Shown piece after piece: positions 22,786 to 34,064 of a DNA stretch of 64,000 bases (its first letter is position 1; each line of letters starts with the position of its first letter). This DNA is from Rheum nobile (Eukaryota > Streptophyta > Magnoliopsida > Caryophyllales > Polygonaceae): NCBI GenBank assembly GCA_027886185.1, contig WOAB01000040.1, forward strand, positions 8,990,001 through 9,054,000, in the 5' to 3' direction. The translations under genes were made by a program, and so were the position numbers. The notes beneath the pieces were generated by a model, which saw only the letters and a program-made list of their open reading frames with translations, searched no databases and had not been told where the DNA came from.

Positions 22786-24561
22786 GCTTGTCGTGCAATG
22801 GCTTTAAAATTTTTAAACATAAATAAGCTAGTGCCATTTTATCCATTTTAAATTTTCCCTTTGAATAAAATGATTCCAAGATCCTATTTCAAATAAGACT
22901 TTAGGCGTACTTTGGTACTTTCCTAAATCTTATGTGATCAAGGTAAATAACTTTTACTAGTTATAACATTTATAACTCTTGGTTGATAGATTACATCTTA
23001 TGTCAAATCTATCACATGCCTCAAAATCCAAAACTTTATCTTTTGGTCTTTTGTTGAGTATAACCAAATCAAGACTGTAAACCCCTTATATAGATTTACC
23101 CGTACTATCCCAAGGTCAAAGCATGGACACCTTGCTTTGACAAAACCTATCTATCAAATTCCAAGGGTCTCATAGGTTATGATTTGAAAAGACAAAATCT
23201 CAATTTTCTCTTAAGAGAACTAGGTTTATCATGCAAGTCTATGTATTAGTGAACTAAATAGCATAAATAAACAAGCAAGCATAAACTTAGAAATATTTAA
23301 AGCAAAAGAAATACAATAAATAAATGTGATCCTAGTATGGCCCCTAAAAACCCATAAGATCTAATCTTCATAGATTCTTCTTGTCTCTTGTATCTCCATC
23401 CTTGATTCTCATTTGGATCTCCATCCTTGAATCTTCATAGGATTTTCTTTTCTTGTATTACATAATGTAAATCTAATCTAATTTCTTGAAAATTAAATTA
23501 CAAAAATACATAACGATATGCATATCGTGTACAAGAAAACAATAACGATACGCATATCGTATTTTCTATCCTATTTGGGCCATACCGGTCACCGCATGCA
23601 ATAATAATATCATAATATTAAATCATACATGCAAAATAAAATATCAAATATTAAGAGACAATAATAGACTATTAATCATATTAATAGACTTTTAAGATTA
23701 AATTAATTAAATTATCCAATAAAATAATTAATCCAATCTTCTTATTATTTTAATTCAATAAAATCATATACGGAATTAATATCAATATTAATCATTACCA
23801 TGTATAATTGGATAAAATATACTCTAGAGATAAGATATCTTGTTAGCATATCTAATTAAGGTAGCTAGGATCTTATGCTAACAAACCCTAACCCTAATTC
23901 AGCCCCTACCCTAGATGCACCATGCAGCCACCACCCTAGTCGGCCGCCCCACGGACCGCCGTCGCACCACCCCCGCCCTGCCGCCGGCCACCACGCACCG
24001 CTGTGAGCCACTTTTGGTCACCCAGCCACGGTTTTACCCCTTCTCCCACTAACATTTTGTCACAATTACAAATTTTGATGATTTTAAGGATAATATGGTG
24101 TAATTTTCAGAAAATTAATATTTTTGGAAATTAATGTATGAACCAATTTCATACAAAATTAATCAAATTTAGGCATTCAAGGCATGAAATTCTAAATCTC
24201 TAGGGTTTGAATCAATTTTCACCAACATGAAAAATCAAGTATTTTTATGTGTAATTATGATTTATACAAGAAATCATATCTCTTGCATAAATTAAACATA
24301 CAAATCGATTTTGGGGTCAAAATTAAGCAAAAAATTCAGAATTTTAACATGCATAATTTTGGTCATAAGGCTAAAATTTTTGAGTATATTATATACATAA
24401 AAGTCACAACTTTATGCATCCAATCAATTAAAATTACAATTTTAATCATACAATTTAATCCATATATACATCAATTTTACCACTAAATTGAACCAAAATA
24501 ATCAAGAACATGCATCAAAATTAATAACATTAATCATGATCATATCAATTTATGAAAGAAG
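22786..24561 (-). other. Long AT-rich leader of the copia element
   Basis: I see no gene in this 1.8-kb stretch. It contains two related palindromes (23513-23560) and a GC-rich patch at about 23925-24030, rich in ccgcc/ccacc words, set in otherwise AT-rich DNA. Confidence 0.6.
23513..23560. repeat. Pair of 16-bp palindromes in the copia leader
   Basis: ACGATATGCATATCGT at 23513-23528 is a perfect palindrome. ACGATACGCATATCGT at 23545-23560 is a near copy with one mismatched pair. Their centres are 32 bp apart. Confidence 0.85.
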
Positions 24562-24573
24562 CTCTGATACCAC
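24562..24573 (-). promoter_or_regulatory. Primer-binding site, tRNA-Met type
   Basis: The minus strand reads TGGTATCAGAGC, complementary to the 3' end of initiator tRNA-Met and standard for copia elements. It abuts the LTR edge TGTAGGGATT at 24574. Confidence 0.93.
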
Positions 24574-25432
24574 TGTAGGGATTTAGATGCTTTAAGCGGA
24601 ATTTCAGAAAACAGTTTTCTAACATCTAACTTAGGATCTCATGCATAAACTTGATACGAACCACATATGAAAGAGTAACATACCTTTTGATGCAAAATTT
24701 GTTTCCGTGATCACTCTGGCAAATAGATCCTTAAGTGTGACTCCTCTACTTGGTCCACACGAGCATGGAACTAGATCGTCTTGCCTTTGTCTGCTAGAAC
24801 GAACGAACGAGAAGCAACAACCAAAACACTTTGATGTACAGCCGTGAGACCCAAATAATGTGGCTTATGTAGTCTCTCTGCCAAAGCCAAACAACTGACT
24901 TGTGTACATGTATCACGTAAAGGAAATTCTTCCTTTTGTCAATTTGGACGACATATATATATAATAATAATAATATATATATGTTATCTTATCTTATATC
25001 GTATATCTTATAAGATAAATCTCCTTTTAACTAGAAAGAGATATTTATGGTTGATACAATATCTTATCGTTTCAAAAGATAACTTTCCTTATGTCATCAA
25101 GTAAATAGATAACTTTTTATTATAATTTGATAAATAATCCACTCTTCCAATAATACATATGACAGAAATTCCCTAGTCCCACTATGGGCTCGGGTTGCTT
25201 TGATCCAACCCAATTACTCTAATGTGTGTGACCTTATAGGACCTGGATAAAGTAGCAATGAGCCAACTCTAATTTATTTCATAAGTCATAGTTGGCTTCT
25301 AGCAAAGCACTAAGACTACCTAAAATATCCGGATTATTAATCTCCATTATAATCTTATTCTATTATTAGTAATTGTCATCTTGATTAAAGGACACATATT
25401 CTTTCATCTAGTTCCTACTCAAGAGGCTACGG
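24574..25432 (-). repeat. 5' LTR of the copia element (right limit uncertain)
   Basis: The LTR starts at 24574 beside the primer site. Its outer end could not be fixed, because the partner LTR is absent from the left side. No gene is seen. AT-rich runs occupy 24950-25010. Confidence 0.55.
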
Positions 25433-25627
25433 TTCAGAACCTCTTAATCGGATAAACCTCCGGTACTCCGGTTTTAGGTTTTGCCAAACCGGAACCAATC
25501 TCCCAACCGGTTAAACCTCTGGTTCTCCTGTTGTTGGATTTTGCCAAACCGGAACCAAAACCAGATATAAGAGGTTAATCCGATTTCGGTTTGAACTGAT
25601 TCCGGTTTTTACCGATTTTGGAGGTTC
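25433..25627. repeat. Degenerate CCGGTTT-type simple repeat
   Basis: Words such as ttgccaaaccggaacc, taaacctccggt and gattccggttttt recur in both orientations over about 195 bp. Confidence 0.7.
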
Positions 25628-25630
25628 CCT

Positions 25631-25663
25631 GGTGATCAGCGCTACTTTGTAGTGCTGATCACC
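25631..25663. repeat. Hairpin at the left LTR start
   Basis: ggtgatcagc and gctgatcacc form a perfect 10-bp stem, with a further ctac-ttt-gtag stem inside. The right LTR diverges after gtagtg, so the second arm is private to the left copy. Confidence 0.85.
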
Positions 25664-27117
25664 ATTTGTATGAGTTGTTATACCAGAGTTTTATGTACCA
25701 TTTGTATGAGTTTAGAGCATAAGTTAGGAGAATGGAGTTATGGAGAAGAAGTGTTGATTTGGTGGTTTTGAATGCTTATATGAAGATATATTGAAGATGG
25801 AGGCGAAGCCACAAGAGAAGACCACAAGCGGAGAGCAAAGGAGCAACAACAACATTTCCGCGGGCGCGGAGGAGATGGCCGCGGGCGCGGAAGCTGTTCG
25901 CCGCACGCGCGGATTCCTGGCCGCGGGCGCGGAGACTCGATAGTAGCAGCAGACTTCAGAGACTTTTCCGCGGTCGCGGATATATTTCCGCGGTCGCGGA
26001 TCCTTTCTTGGCGCAATGCGGAGACGCGGTTTTCTTCCGAGATCTTTAGCTTATTTTATTTATTTTATTTTATTTCCTTTTAGTTCGTTTATTTTATTTT
26101 CTTTTAGAGATTGTTATTGTTATCTTTTAGGAAATTAGGTTTTGAAAAGTCTTTATATTCTTCCTTTAGAACATTAGTTTAGTAAGTTGGGTGCTCCCTA
26201 AGTTGGGTTCTACCCCAAGTTGGGTTTTACTATTCTTCATCTTTTCCATTTTCTTAGTTTAGTTCTTTGTTTTTGTTTTTGTTTTTGGCTAGACAATTGA
26301 AGCCTTGGTTTGAATTTCATATTGAGATTATTCCTTTCTTTATCCTTGAATGTTATGATTCTCTTGTGCTTCATCCCATTGAGTTTTATTGATTTTTCTA
26401 GCCTGATCACCTAGTTTTATTGGTGTTATTCATACTGCAGGATTAGGGTTTGAATTATATTGGTTGATCTAGTTCATCAATTGTTGTGATTATTATTATT
26501 ATTATTGGTTTCCCTAGCGTGACAAACTAGTTGAGATTGGTATTATCTATAGTGCTAGTTCCCCTAATTTGGTCAACTTGTTGAGATTAATATTGTTCAT
26601 CCCTAATTCAGAGTAGCAATTGCGATATTCTAAGAACTGTTTAGACTGGTCTATTGTAGAGAGAATTGATTGTATGTCGAGTACTGATTGTTTGTTAAGT
26701 ATTGCATGAGCCTATCTATTCCTGAACTTACTGCTGCTGTTAAATTGAATCTTGATGTTTTCTTGATTGTTTAATAGTTAGGATTATCAAGATTATTTGG
26801 ACTGGTAGTTAATTTAGAACAGTGATTAGGACATTCATGAGGATTGAAAACTAGGGATAATCAATGATTGATCAACCAAACTAAAGGTGGATATTTGTCT
26901 ATCCAAGATTTCTATGTTTTATTTATCGTTTTCTTAGTTAGATTCATACAACCCCCCCCCCCCCCCCCCCCCTTGTCTTTGTTATCAATTGGTGAATGAT
27001 TTTGCAAACAGGATATATAACTTGATTCTCTGTGGGATTCGACCCTTACTTACCAAACTACATTAGTTAGGTTTTTGAGGTTTATTTTGTTAGGCGCATG
27101 CGACAAAACGCTTATCA
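25633..27117 (+). repeat. Left LTR of the second Athila-like element
   Basis: The 1,485-bp repeat pairs with 28466-29916. It carries six CCGC-N4-GCGG words between 25858 and 25999, a 21-C run at 26952-26972 that is four C in the right LTR, and a hairpin at its very start that the right LTR lacks. Confidence 0.95.
26952..26972 (+). repeat. Run of 21 C
   Basis: A mononucleotide run inside the left LTR. The equivalent place in the right LTR (about 29766) has four C. Confidence 0.9.
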
Positions 27118-27120
27118 AAT

Positions 27121-27140
27121 TGGCGTCGTTGCCGGGGAAT
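27121..27140 (+). promoter_or_regulatory. Primer-binding site, tRNA-Asp type (one change)
   Basis: TGGCGTCGTTGCCGGGGAAT starts three bases after the left LTR. It differs from the right-hand site of the first Athila-like element by T for C at position six. Confidence 0.82.
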
Positions 27141-28450
27141 CTAAGGTTTGTATTTTCTTGTTTGTGTTTGTTTACCGATTTGATCAACAAGACACTATCT
27201 TTTTCTTTTATTTGTTTTCCTCTTTATTTTGTTTTCGTGTTTTCGTTTCGTTTTTTGACTAACCCGCAGGAGTAGAAAGAATAGAAGAAAAACCGCGACC
27301 GCGGCCTAAAACCCGCGACCGCGGCAAACATCAGAGAAGAATCCGCGATCGCGGCCGCCGCGACGATTTTAGGGTTAGTCAAAAAAAAAATCAAAAAAAA
27401 ATCAAAAAAATCGGCGATTTTCCGCGATCGCGGCCCAGCTGTCCGAGTTTTACTTTGAGAGATGGTGCACATCATGCTGCCAAGGAGGAGACCAATCGCC
27501 CGACGTTTGTATTTGGCACCGATGATGGCCTGACATTCGACAGCTGACGAGGAGGAACACCAGAGGCCACAACACGCTTACATTTGGGCTCCATTCTGTG
27601 TTCGTTGAAGGCCCGTGCACCCCGATTCTTTAATGTACCACTACCCTTCCAGTGGATTTATTTAGTTGCATGTGGAGTTTGATTAGGAGGACCACCGCAA
27701 CACCAGCGACATGTGTTTTCATTGATTTACCGCCAGCCCCAACATCCATGTCCACGCCAACTCGGCGACGGTCGTGAGTACTTTTCTGCTTTTCCCTGTG
27801 CTTCATCTTTTTGTCTTTCATTACATTGAGGACAATGCAATGTTTAAGCATGGGGGAGTGATCTATACTTGCTAGTCGTCGTCTGAAGAAAAGAAAAAAA
27901 TGAAAAAATGAAAAAGTCAAAAATAAACCCTAGGATAAGTCGAAAACCCGAAAGGACGGCTTAGGTAATAAGTAGGTGGCTTGGACCAGCATTAGGCTGG
28001 GGTAATAAGAGGTCAAGAGTGATGTGAGTTTTATGTGAGCCCATCTACTGAAAAATGAAATGAGTGGCTTGGTGAAAACCCGAAAGGGCGCCTTGGCAAA
28101 ATGAGTGAAAAGAAGAAGAGTGATTATTAGGATTCCTCACTTTTCCTAGCGTGGTGACATAAGAAGAGGTGATATAAGGAGGATTCGGGTAGGTCACTTT
28201 GGGAGGTATAAGAAGATAGATGGAGGCTAGGATTAGATGGTTACTTTCACTCTATGGTGTTCGGGTTAAGCTTGGGGGAAGTACTCTGCTTTCCTTTAAG
28301 TTTGTGTGTTGTGTTGATGTGTTGGTGCCTGGGAGATTCATGACTAGGTGCAGTTCTTAGTGGAGATAGTTTTTCTGTGCTTCCTGAGACCTTGGGTATT
28401 TCATTGGAGGAGTAGGTTTCTATTAGCTTACTCGAGGACGAGCAAGGTTT
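27141..28450 (+). other. Non-coding interior of the second Athila-like element
   Basis: There is no gene. Four CpG-rich words lie at 27293-27304, 27313-27324, 27343-27354 and 27422-27433. A polypurine-like copy (TTTAAGCATGGGGGA, 27843-27857) lies about 610 bp before the true tract. The last 500 bp match the first Athila-like element in reverse. Confidence 0.75.
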
Positions 28451-28465
28451 AAGCATGGGGGAATT
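28451..28465 (+). promoter_or_regulatory. Polypurine tract
   Basis: AAGCATGGGGGAATT ends directly at the right LTR. It is the primer for plus-strand DNA synthesis in LTR elements. Confidence 0.82.
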
Positions 28466-29916
28466 TGATCAGCGCTACTTTGTAGTGTGTAACTAGGAGT
28501 TGTTACCAGAGTTTTAGGTACCGTTTGTATGAGTTTAGAGCATAAGTTAGAAGAATGGAGTTGTGGAGAAGAAGTGTTGATTTGGTGGTTTTGAATGCTT
28601 ATATGAAGATATATTGAAGATGGAGGCGAAGCCACAAGAGAAGACCACAAGCGGAGAGCAAAGGAGCAACAACAATAACATTTCCGCGGGCGCGGAGGAG
28701 ATGGCCGCGGGCGCGGAAGTTGTTGGCCGCGGGCGCGGATTCCTGGCCGCGGGCGCGGAGACTTGACAGTAGCAGCGGACTTCAGAGACTTTTCCGCGGT
28801 CGCGGATATATTTCCGCGGTCGCGGATCCTTTCCTGGCGCGGTGCGGAGACGCGGTTTTCGTCCGAGATCTTTAGCTTATTTTATTTCTTTTATTTTATT
28901 TCCTTTTAATTCGTTTATTTTCTTTTCTTTTAGAGATTGTTATTGTTATCTTTTAGGAAATTAGGTTTTGAAAAGTCTTTATATTCTTCCTTTAGAACAT
29001 TAGTTTAGTAAGTTGGGTGCTCCCTAAATTGGGTTCTACCCCAAGTTGGGTTTTACCTTTCTTCCTCTTTTCCCTTTTCTTAGTTTAGTTCTTTGTTTTT
29101 GGCTAGACAATTGAAGCCTTGGTTTGAATTTGATATTGAGATTATTCCTTTCTTTATCCTTAAATGTTATGATTCTCTTGTGTTTCATCCCATTGAGTTT
29201 TATTGATGTCTCTAGCTTGATCACCTAGTTTTATTGGTATTATTCATACTACAGGATTAGGGTTTTGAATTCTATTGGTTGATCTAGTTCATCAATTGTT
29301 GTGATTAGTATTATTAGTATTGGTTTCCCTAGCGTGACAAACTAGTTGAGATTGGTATTATCTATAGTGTTAGTTCCCTTAATCTGGTCAACTTGTTGAT
29401 ATTAATATTGTTCATCCCTAATTCAGAGTAGCAACTGCGATATTCTAAGAACTGTTTGGAACGGTCTATTGTAGAGAGAATTGATTGCATGTCGAGTACT
29501 GACTGTTTGTTAAGTATTGCATGAGCCTATCTATTCCTGAACTTACTGCTGTTGTTAAATTGAATCTTGATGTTTTCTTGATTGTTTAATAGTTAGGATT
29601 ATCAGGACTGTTTGGACTGGTAGTTAATTTAGAACAAGGATTAGGACATTCATGAGGATTGAAAACTAGGGATAATCAATGATTGATCAACCAAACTAAA
29701 GGTGGATATTTGTCTAGCCAAGATTTCTATGTTTTATTTATCGTTTTCTTAGTTAGATTCATACATCCCCTTTGTCTTTGTTATCAATTGGTGAATAATT
29801 TTACAAACAGGATATATAACTTGATTCTCTGTGGAATTCGACACTTACTTACCAGACTACATTAGTTAGATTTTTAAGGTTTACTTTGTTTGGCGCATGC
29901 GACAAAACGCTTATCA
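28466..29916 (+). repeat. Right LTR of the second Athila-like element
   Basis: The 1,451-bp repeat carries six CpG-rich words between 28684 and 28825, matching those of the left LTR in order and spacing. Confidence 0.95.
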
Positions 29917-30380
29917 CCCGATTCCACTCAACCGCGAGCCATTTTTAAATGCACTCCACTATGATGAAACTGTCGCCACATAAGATTCATGGGAATTCAG
30001 CTAACAAAGGGAGTGGAGAAAAAACTCACTATTATCAACAGGCGGTTGTATAATAGCCCAAACCGGGGCATCAATACATCAATCATGAAACAAATGCTCA
30101 AGGGTTTCGCCCCCTGCAAGCAAGTAGAGCATAACCTAGAATCCAATAGGTGACGGCGAGTTCTTTCCACATTGGTAAAGTATAATTAGTTTTGTGTTCA
30201 ATATTTAAAACTCTATGTATACTTAGCCATAACCCTTACCATCGTGGCATACATTTATAGTTGGCGTAGATAGCAAATGTGAATAGTGAAAATTGCAACC
30301 AGATAGTTTATTGTTGACTCCTCCCTCCCTTACGTGAAGGCCAAATACGTAAATAATTAAAATTGCTATTTATTAGACGT
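29917..30380. other. Unassigned stretch
   Basis: I recognise no gene or repeat here beyond moderate AT richness. Confidence 0.4.
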
Positions 30381-30971
30381 GAGAATTCCGTTTCGGGTGC
30401 GAAATATGCTTACCGTGTGAAATGTGAAACGGTCATATTCATCCGCGTTTATAAATAGACACCACATGTTCATTATCTGGGCCGTAATGTTCATTATCTG
30501 GGGGGTAATATTCAAGGGGCTGTACCCTTAAAAAAAAGGGGGGGGGGGGGGGGAGAGTGAATAGTGACGCGGTGGCATAACCGTAAATACGGCAAACTTT
30601 TTTTTTTGGTCAACATTTTTATTTATTTATTTATTTATTGTCTCTGATCGTTCTGGAATAGACAATTATTGACGTTCACATATAAGTACTACATGTTCAT
30701 TTTATGTGCCGTAAAAGTTCACATATAACATGATCATGTTCCAACACATGTCTTTGAACATTCAGTGCTTATTTGTGAACCTGAATGTACAAATAAATGA
30801 ACATTTAGTGTTTATCTGTGAACCTTCTATATAGGCTAATCCAGAATGATCATGGGACGAAAACGAAAAAAAATAAATAAATTTGTTGACCAAAAAAAAA
30901 AAAAAAATTGTATCGCCGAGATCGCTTCGCATTTCGCACGGGAATGACATTTCGCATGGGAACCCAAATCT
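30381..30971 (+). repeat. GTTCAT-rich repeat family, copy 1
   Basis: The unit starts gagaattccgtttcggg and ends cgcatgggaacccaaatct. It is full of gttcat/tgaac words, including the near-tandem tgttcattatctggg. It matches 35375-35906 directly and 35941-37060 in reverse. A run of 16 G lies at 30538-30553. No ORF is credible. The family may be an inverted-repeat DNA transposon. Confidence 0.85.
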
Positions 30972-31029
30972 TAAAAAGTAATATGAAAATACTCTTATAT
31001 TCAATTTATTGGGATTTTCCCACAACCGC

Positions 31030-31155
31030 CACCCCTACAGTCAGCAGAAAGATCAATTGGGCCAAACACTGAGTAGCAAAATGATATAATTATAAATTCG
31101 TTATACACATATATATGTATATATATATATATGTTTTCAAATAAAAGAAAGTAGT
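31030..31155. other. AT-rich spacer
   Basis: Only an (AT)n-like run is seen, at about 31107-31132. Confidence 0.5.
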
Positions 31156-32104
31156 TAGGGGTTTTGGTACATAATTCAGTTTTTCTTTCTAATATAATCG
31201 TTCTATGTAGTTCACATGTCCTTATATTTTGATCAAGTTTTATCGGGTTACTTTTATAATCATTAAATAACCTATGCTAAAAACAATTGAAAAAGGTACT
31301 TTGGAAAAAAAAGATATTAATATTTGTGAAAAATCGTGTAAGGATAATTAAAATTTAACGGGGTAATATTTAATCGTTCTAATTTACAACTTATGTATTC
31401 CGTATAAGGTTTTGGATCAAATACATTAGCCTCTTAACCTATAATTTGTGATGCGTTGTGAGTCACTAGATTATTATGATCAAATGGCCAAAAAACTTTC
31501 TTATCTTCTTATTTCTACCCCTTTTATCTTCTTTTTTTAATTCTACTACCAAATTACTTAATAAACACAAAAGGAATATACTTGTTCAATAATTACGGTT
31601 GTGACGTATATTTTTCAAATTTTCAAAAATTTACCCAAATTAATATGTCGAATATTTGATTAAGCCCCCTTTTGAATTTTGAATTTTTATTATGTATAGA
31701 TAAAATGATAAGTAAATGACAAGAAAAATGCATTGGCTTAGTGGTATTTGTCTTGAAACTTGTGTGAAAAAAGCTAAAGATCATGGGTTTAATTCTTCAA
31801 TTCCTTCCACAACTCTTCTTTTTTCTAATTTTGTTAAAAATTTGAATCTTAATTGCTTTATTAAAATCTTTGTGTTTAATAAGCATGTTTATTTCTCTTT
31901 TATTTTTTATTTTTCCTTCCATGTTTTAATTTTTTATTAACACAAAAATTGAAAATCTTACATTATTTAAATAATTTTTCAAAACGCTATAAAATAGAGT
32001 ATATATTGCATGAATTAATCAAATTTCAAAAGGTGAATCTCATATTTTTTGTAGTTTTAAAATATTAATAAAAATGTCGATTTATGAAGTGAATAATATA
32101 TGAA
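31156..32104 (+). repeat. 949-bp direct repeat, copy A
   Basis: This segment is nearly identical to 34065-35020. It carries tRNA-like internal promoter words: TTGGCTTAGTGG (31733-31744, A-box-like) and GGTTTAATTCT (31786-31796, B-box-like). Downstream the sequence ends ccttcgccactg at 32236, which resembles a hAT terminal repeat (reverse CAGTGGCGAAGG), so the unit may be the body of a non-autonomous hAT element. Confidence 0.85.
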
Positions 32105-32429
32105 ACTGGGATTGTTTGTGCAAGATACACGGTAGACTGAAAAATTACGGTTTAGAATTTTGTGTAAAGTAGACGGTAATATTTTTCTCAGCAGGATTTT
32201 AGCCCCCACTGGACTAAAATCTTGCCTTCGCCACTGATCTCTACACTCGTGTTGTCTTGAAAAACTATATGTTTATTGTTTACTGCATTAAATGTAAACT
32301 CTATTTTTTATTACGTACTCCATTCATTACAATTTATCTATCTTAATCGCTCTTTAGTTTTATTAAGAAATAAAAGTCTTATATATATTTTTTATAAGGT
32401 AAAATTTGATGATATAAGAGTATAAGTCA

Positions 32430-33420
32430 AACCTGACTTAAGATCCTCAAGAAACCGAAATAAACCGGCAGTCGCAACAACCAACATGAGAAACAACGAC
32501 GACAATCAGTCAAAAAAAGCAAACATAAACTAAAAGGAGAGTGATGCGTTCCTGCCTGTGGATGCCGGATCGAGATCTTGGTGGTGAGTCGTGCGTGTTG
32601 ATTCTGAGATGGAATGGGTGGAACGCGGTGTTGTTGCCTCGCGTGAGTAAGCGAACGCGATGATGGATGGTGGCTCGAGAAGTGGATGAAGCCGTAGCAT
32701 CGACAGCGGAGGAATGAATGGACTCGATAGAGATCGAGTGGGGCCGTAGCGTCGGCAGCGGGGTGGGATAAACTCGATGAAGATCGAGTGGATGCCGTAG
32801 CGTCGGCGGCAGAGTGAAGGAGATGAGAAGACAGAGATAGGTGTTTGACGTCCAATCAAAGGAAGGAGGCAAATGGCTCTCAAACTTAAGCTTTGATTAA
32901 TAATGAACGTAACCTAGTACAGAAGGTCGAGTTGACCTTTTATAAGGGATAGCGGGACTCGAATGGGCCGAGTCTCGCATAATGGGCTAGCCTACGCGAC
33001 ACGCGTGGAATACACGCCCAAAAAGAAATAACTAATAAAATATTAATGTTCTGAAATGACAATACAACTCAAAGAACGCGTTCAATGATGGTTGAGAGGA
33101 TATTGACTGAGAACGCGTTCTCTGGACTTGGCTGGAGGCGCTTTAGGGAGAACGCGGTCTCTTGTGTTCCTTGGCTAGCGACGACACGCACAATCAATGA
33201 TTGTGTCGCGTTGGCGATGGCTTTGGCACGTGATCTTGTTATTGGGCCTTCTGAGCGAATGCTCGTAGCTTCTTCTTCCTCTGTGGCAGTCATGGTGGGT
33301 AGGAGTGCATCAGAGAGCTTGATGAATAGAGTCATCCGCAAAAACACGGGTCAGATGACGCCAACACGGCGATGCGCTATTGGGAAGCAGATCAACATTA
33401 CACAACTGGAGGTGTGACAG
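32430..33420 (-). repeat. Gypsy-type 3'-end and LTR fragment
   Basis: On the minus strand a 92-codon frame (33347-33069) holds EGPITRSRAKAIANATQS, a motif common near the end of gypsy polyproteins. It is followed by a TATA box CTTATAAAAGG (about 32936-32946) and a leader. Three modules spaced about 50-60 bp apart (32690-32815) share cgacgctacggc and actcgatct. The same module occurs at 468-510 on the plus strand. Confidence 0.55.
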
Positions 33421-34064
33421 AACTCTTGGGTGACGCTTCATCTTTAGAAGTCAACATGTATCACACAACGACGACCGTGACCTCTAAACCGAAACAACAG
33501 ACTCGATCCAAACCTACGATCAATTCCGCAACAGTTAATGAATGTCTCAAATAATTTAAGATTTTTTCACATGTTCAGATTTGGAATCAATTATAACATT
33601 TTTTGTTCTTATAATCAACTGGCATATATTTAGTTTCATTGGTTCATAGTCAGCGGCATTAAAGTTAGTATTTTTGAGAGGTGAGTGCAGAATGCTTCAA
33701 AATTATGGATTTTTGGTGCATAGATTGTGCATCCGACAAATTGGATATGTTTCAGTAACCAAATTATATAACCAAATTATATACTTGTTCACAAGAGTGG
33801 GTTACATCTACATTTGTCATAAGGTATGGTTCATTGTCCTTGAAGTTGATCATAGTGAGCTGACAAGAAAGAAAATTTTGCATATAGAGCTGCAATAGAT
33901 CATCATGGAGCAGTGAAATGATTAGATCATAAGTGTCATGTTTGTCGGGTAATCAAGTGAAAACACTTGGGATTTCCATAGAGGAAGACACCAAGGTCAG
34001 TTGTTCGATAGAACACATTCGTTCTATGTAGTTCACATAGAGTACGAATAAATCAGTTCATAAA
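33421..34064. other. Unassigned stretch
   Basis: I see no gene. Near 34018-34064 a partial copy of cgttctatgtagttcaca precedes copy B. Confidence 0.4.

Larger units (their letters stand above)
18959..24573 (-). mobile_element. Ty1/copia retrotransposon interior, decayed
   Basis: The minus strand carries gag, zinc knuckle, protease, integrase, RT and a residual RNase H in the copia order (integrase before RT). A tRNA-Met primer site and an LTR edge lie at its right end. The left end runs into the chromovirus-type LTR at 18958 with no copia LTR, so the 3' end is missing. A 1.8-kb AT-rich leader (22786-24561) precedes gag. Internal deletions remove parts of RT and RNase H. Confidence 0.93.
25633..29916 (+). 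mobile_element. Second Athila-like element, non-coding (LARD-like)
   Basis: Two LTRs of about 1.45 kb, both starting TGATCAGCGCTAC and ending ACGCTTATCA, enclose a 1.35-kb interior with no gag or pol. A tRNA-Asp-type primer site follows the left LTR and a polypurine tract precedes the right one, so it reads left to right. The 3' interior (27940-28463) is homologous to that of the element at 1044-6608. It would depend entirely on proteins from relatives. Flanks CCTGG and CCCGA do not form a convincing target duplication. Confidence 0.93.

Noticed and set aside
25633..29916. Target-site duplication for the second Athila-like element
   Set aside because: Flanks CCTGG and CCCGA agree at only three of five bases, too weak to claim.
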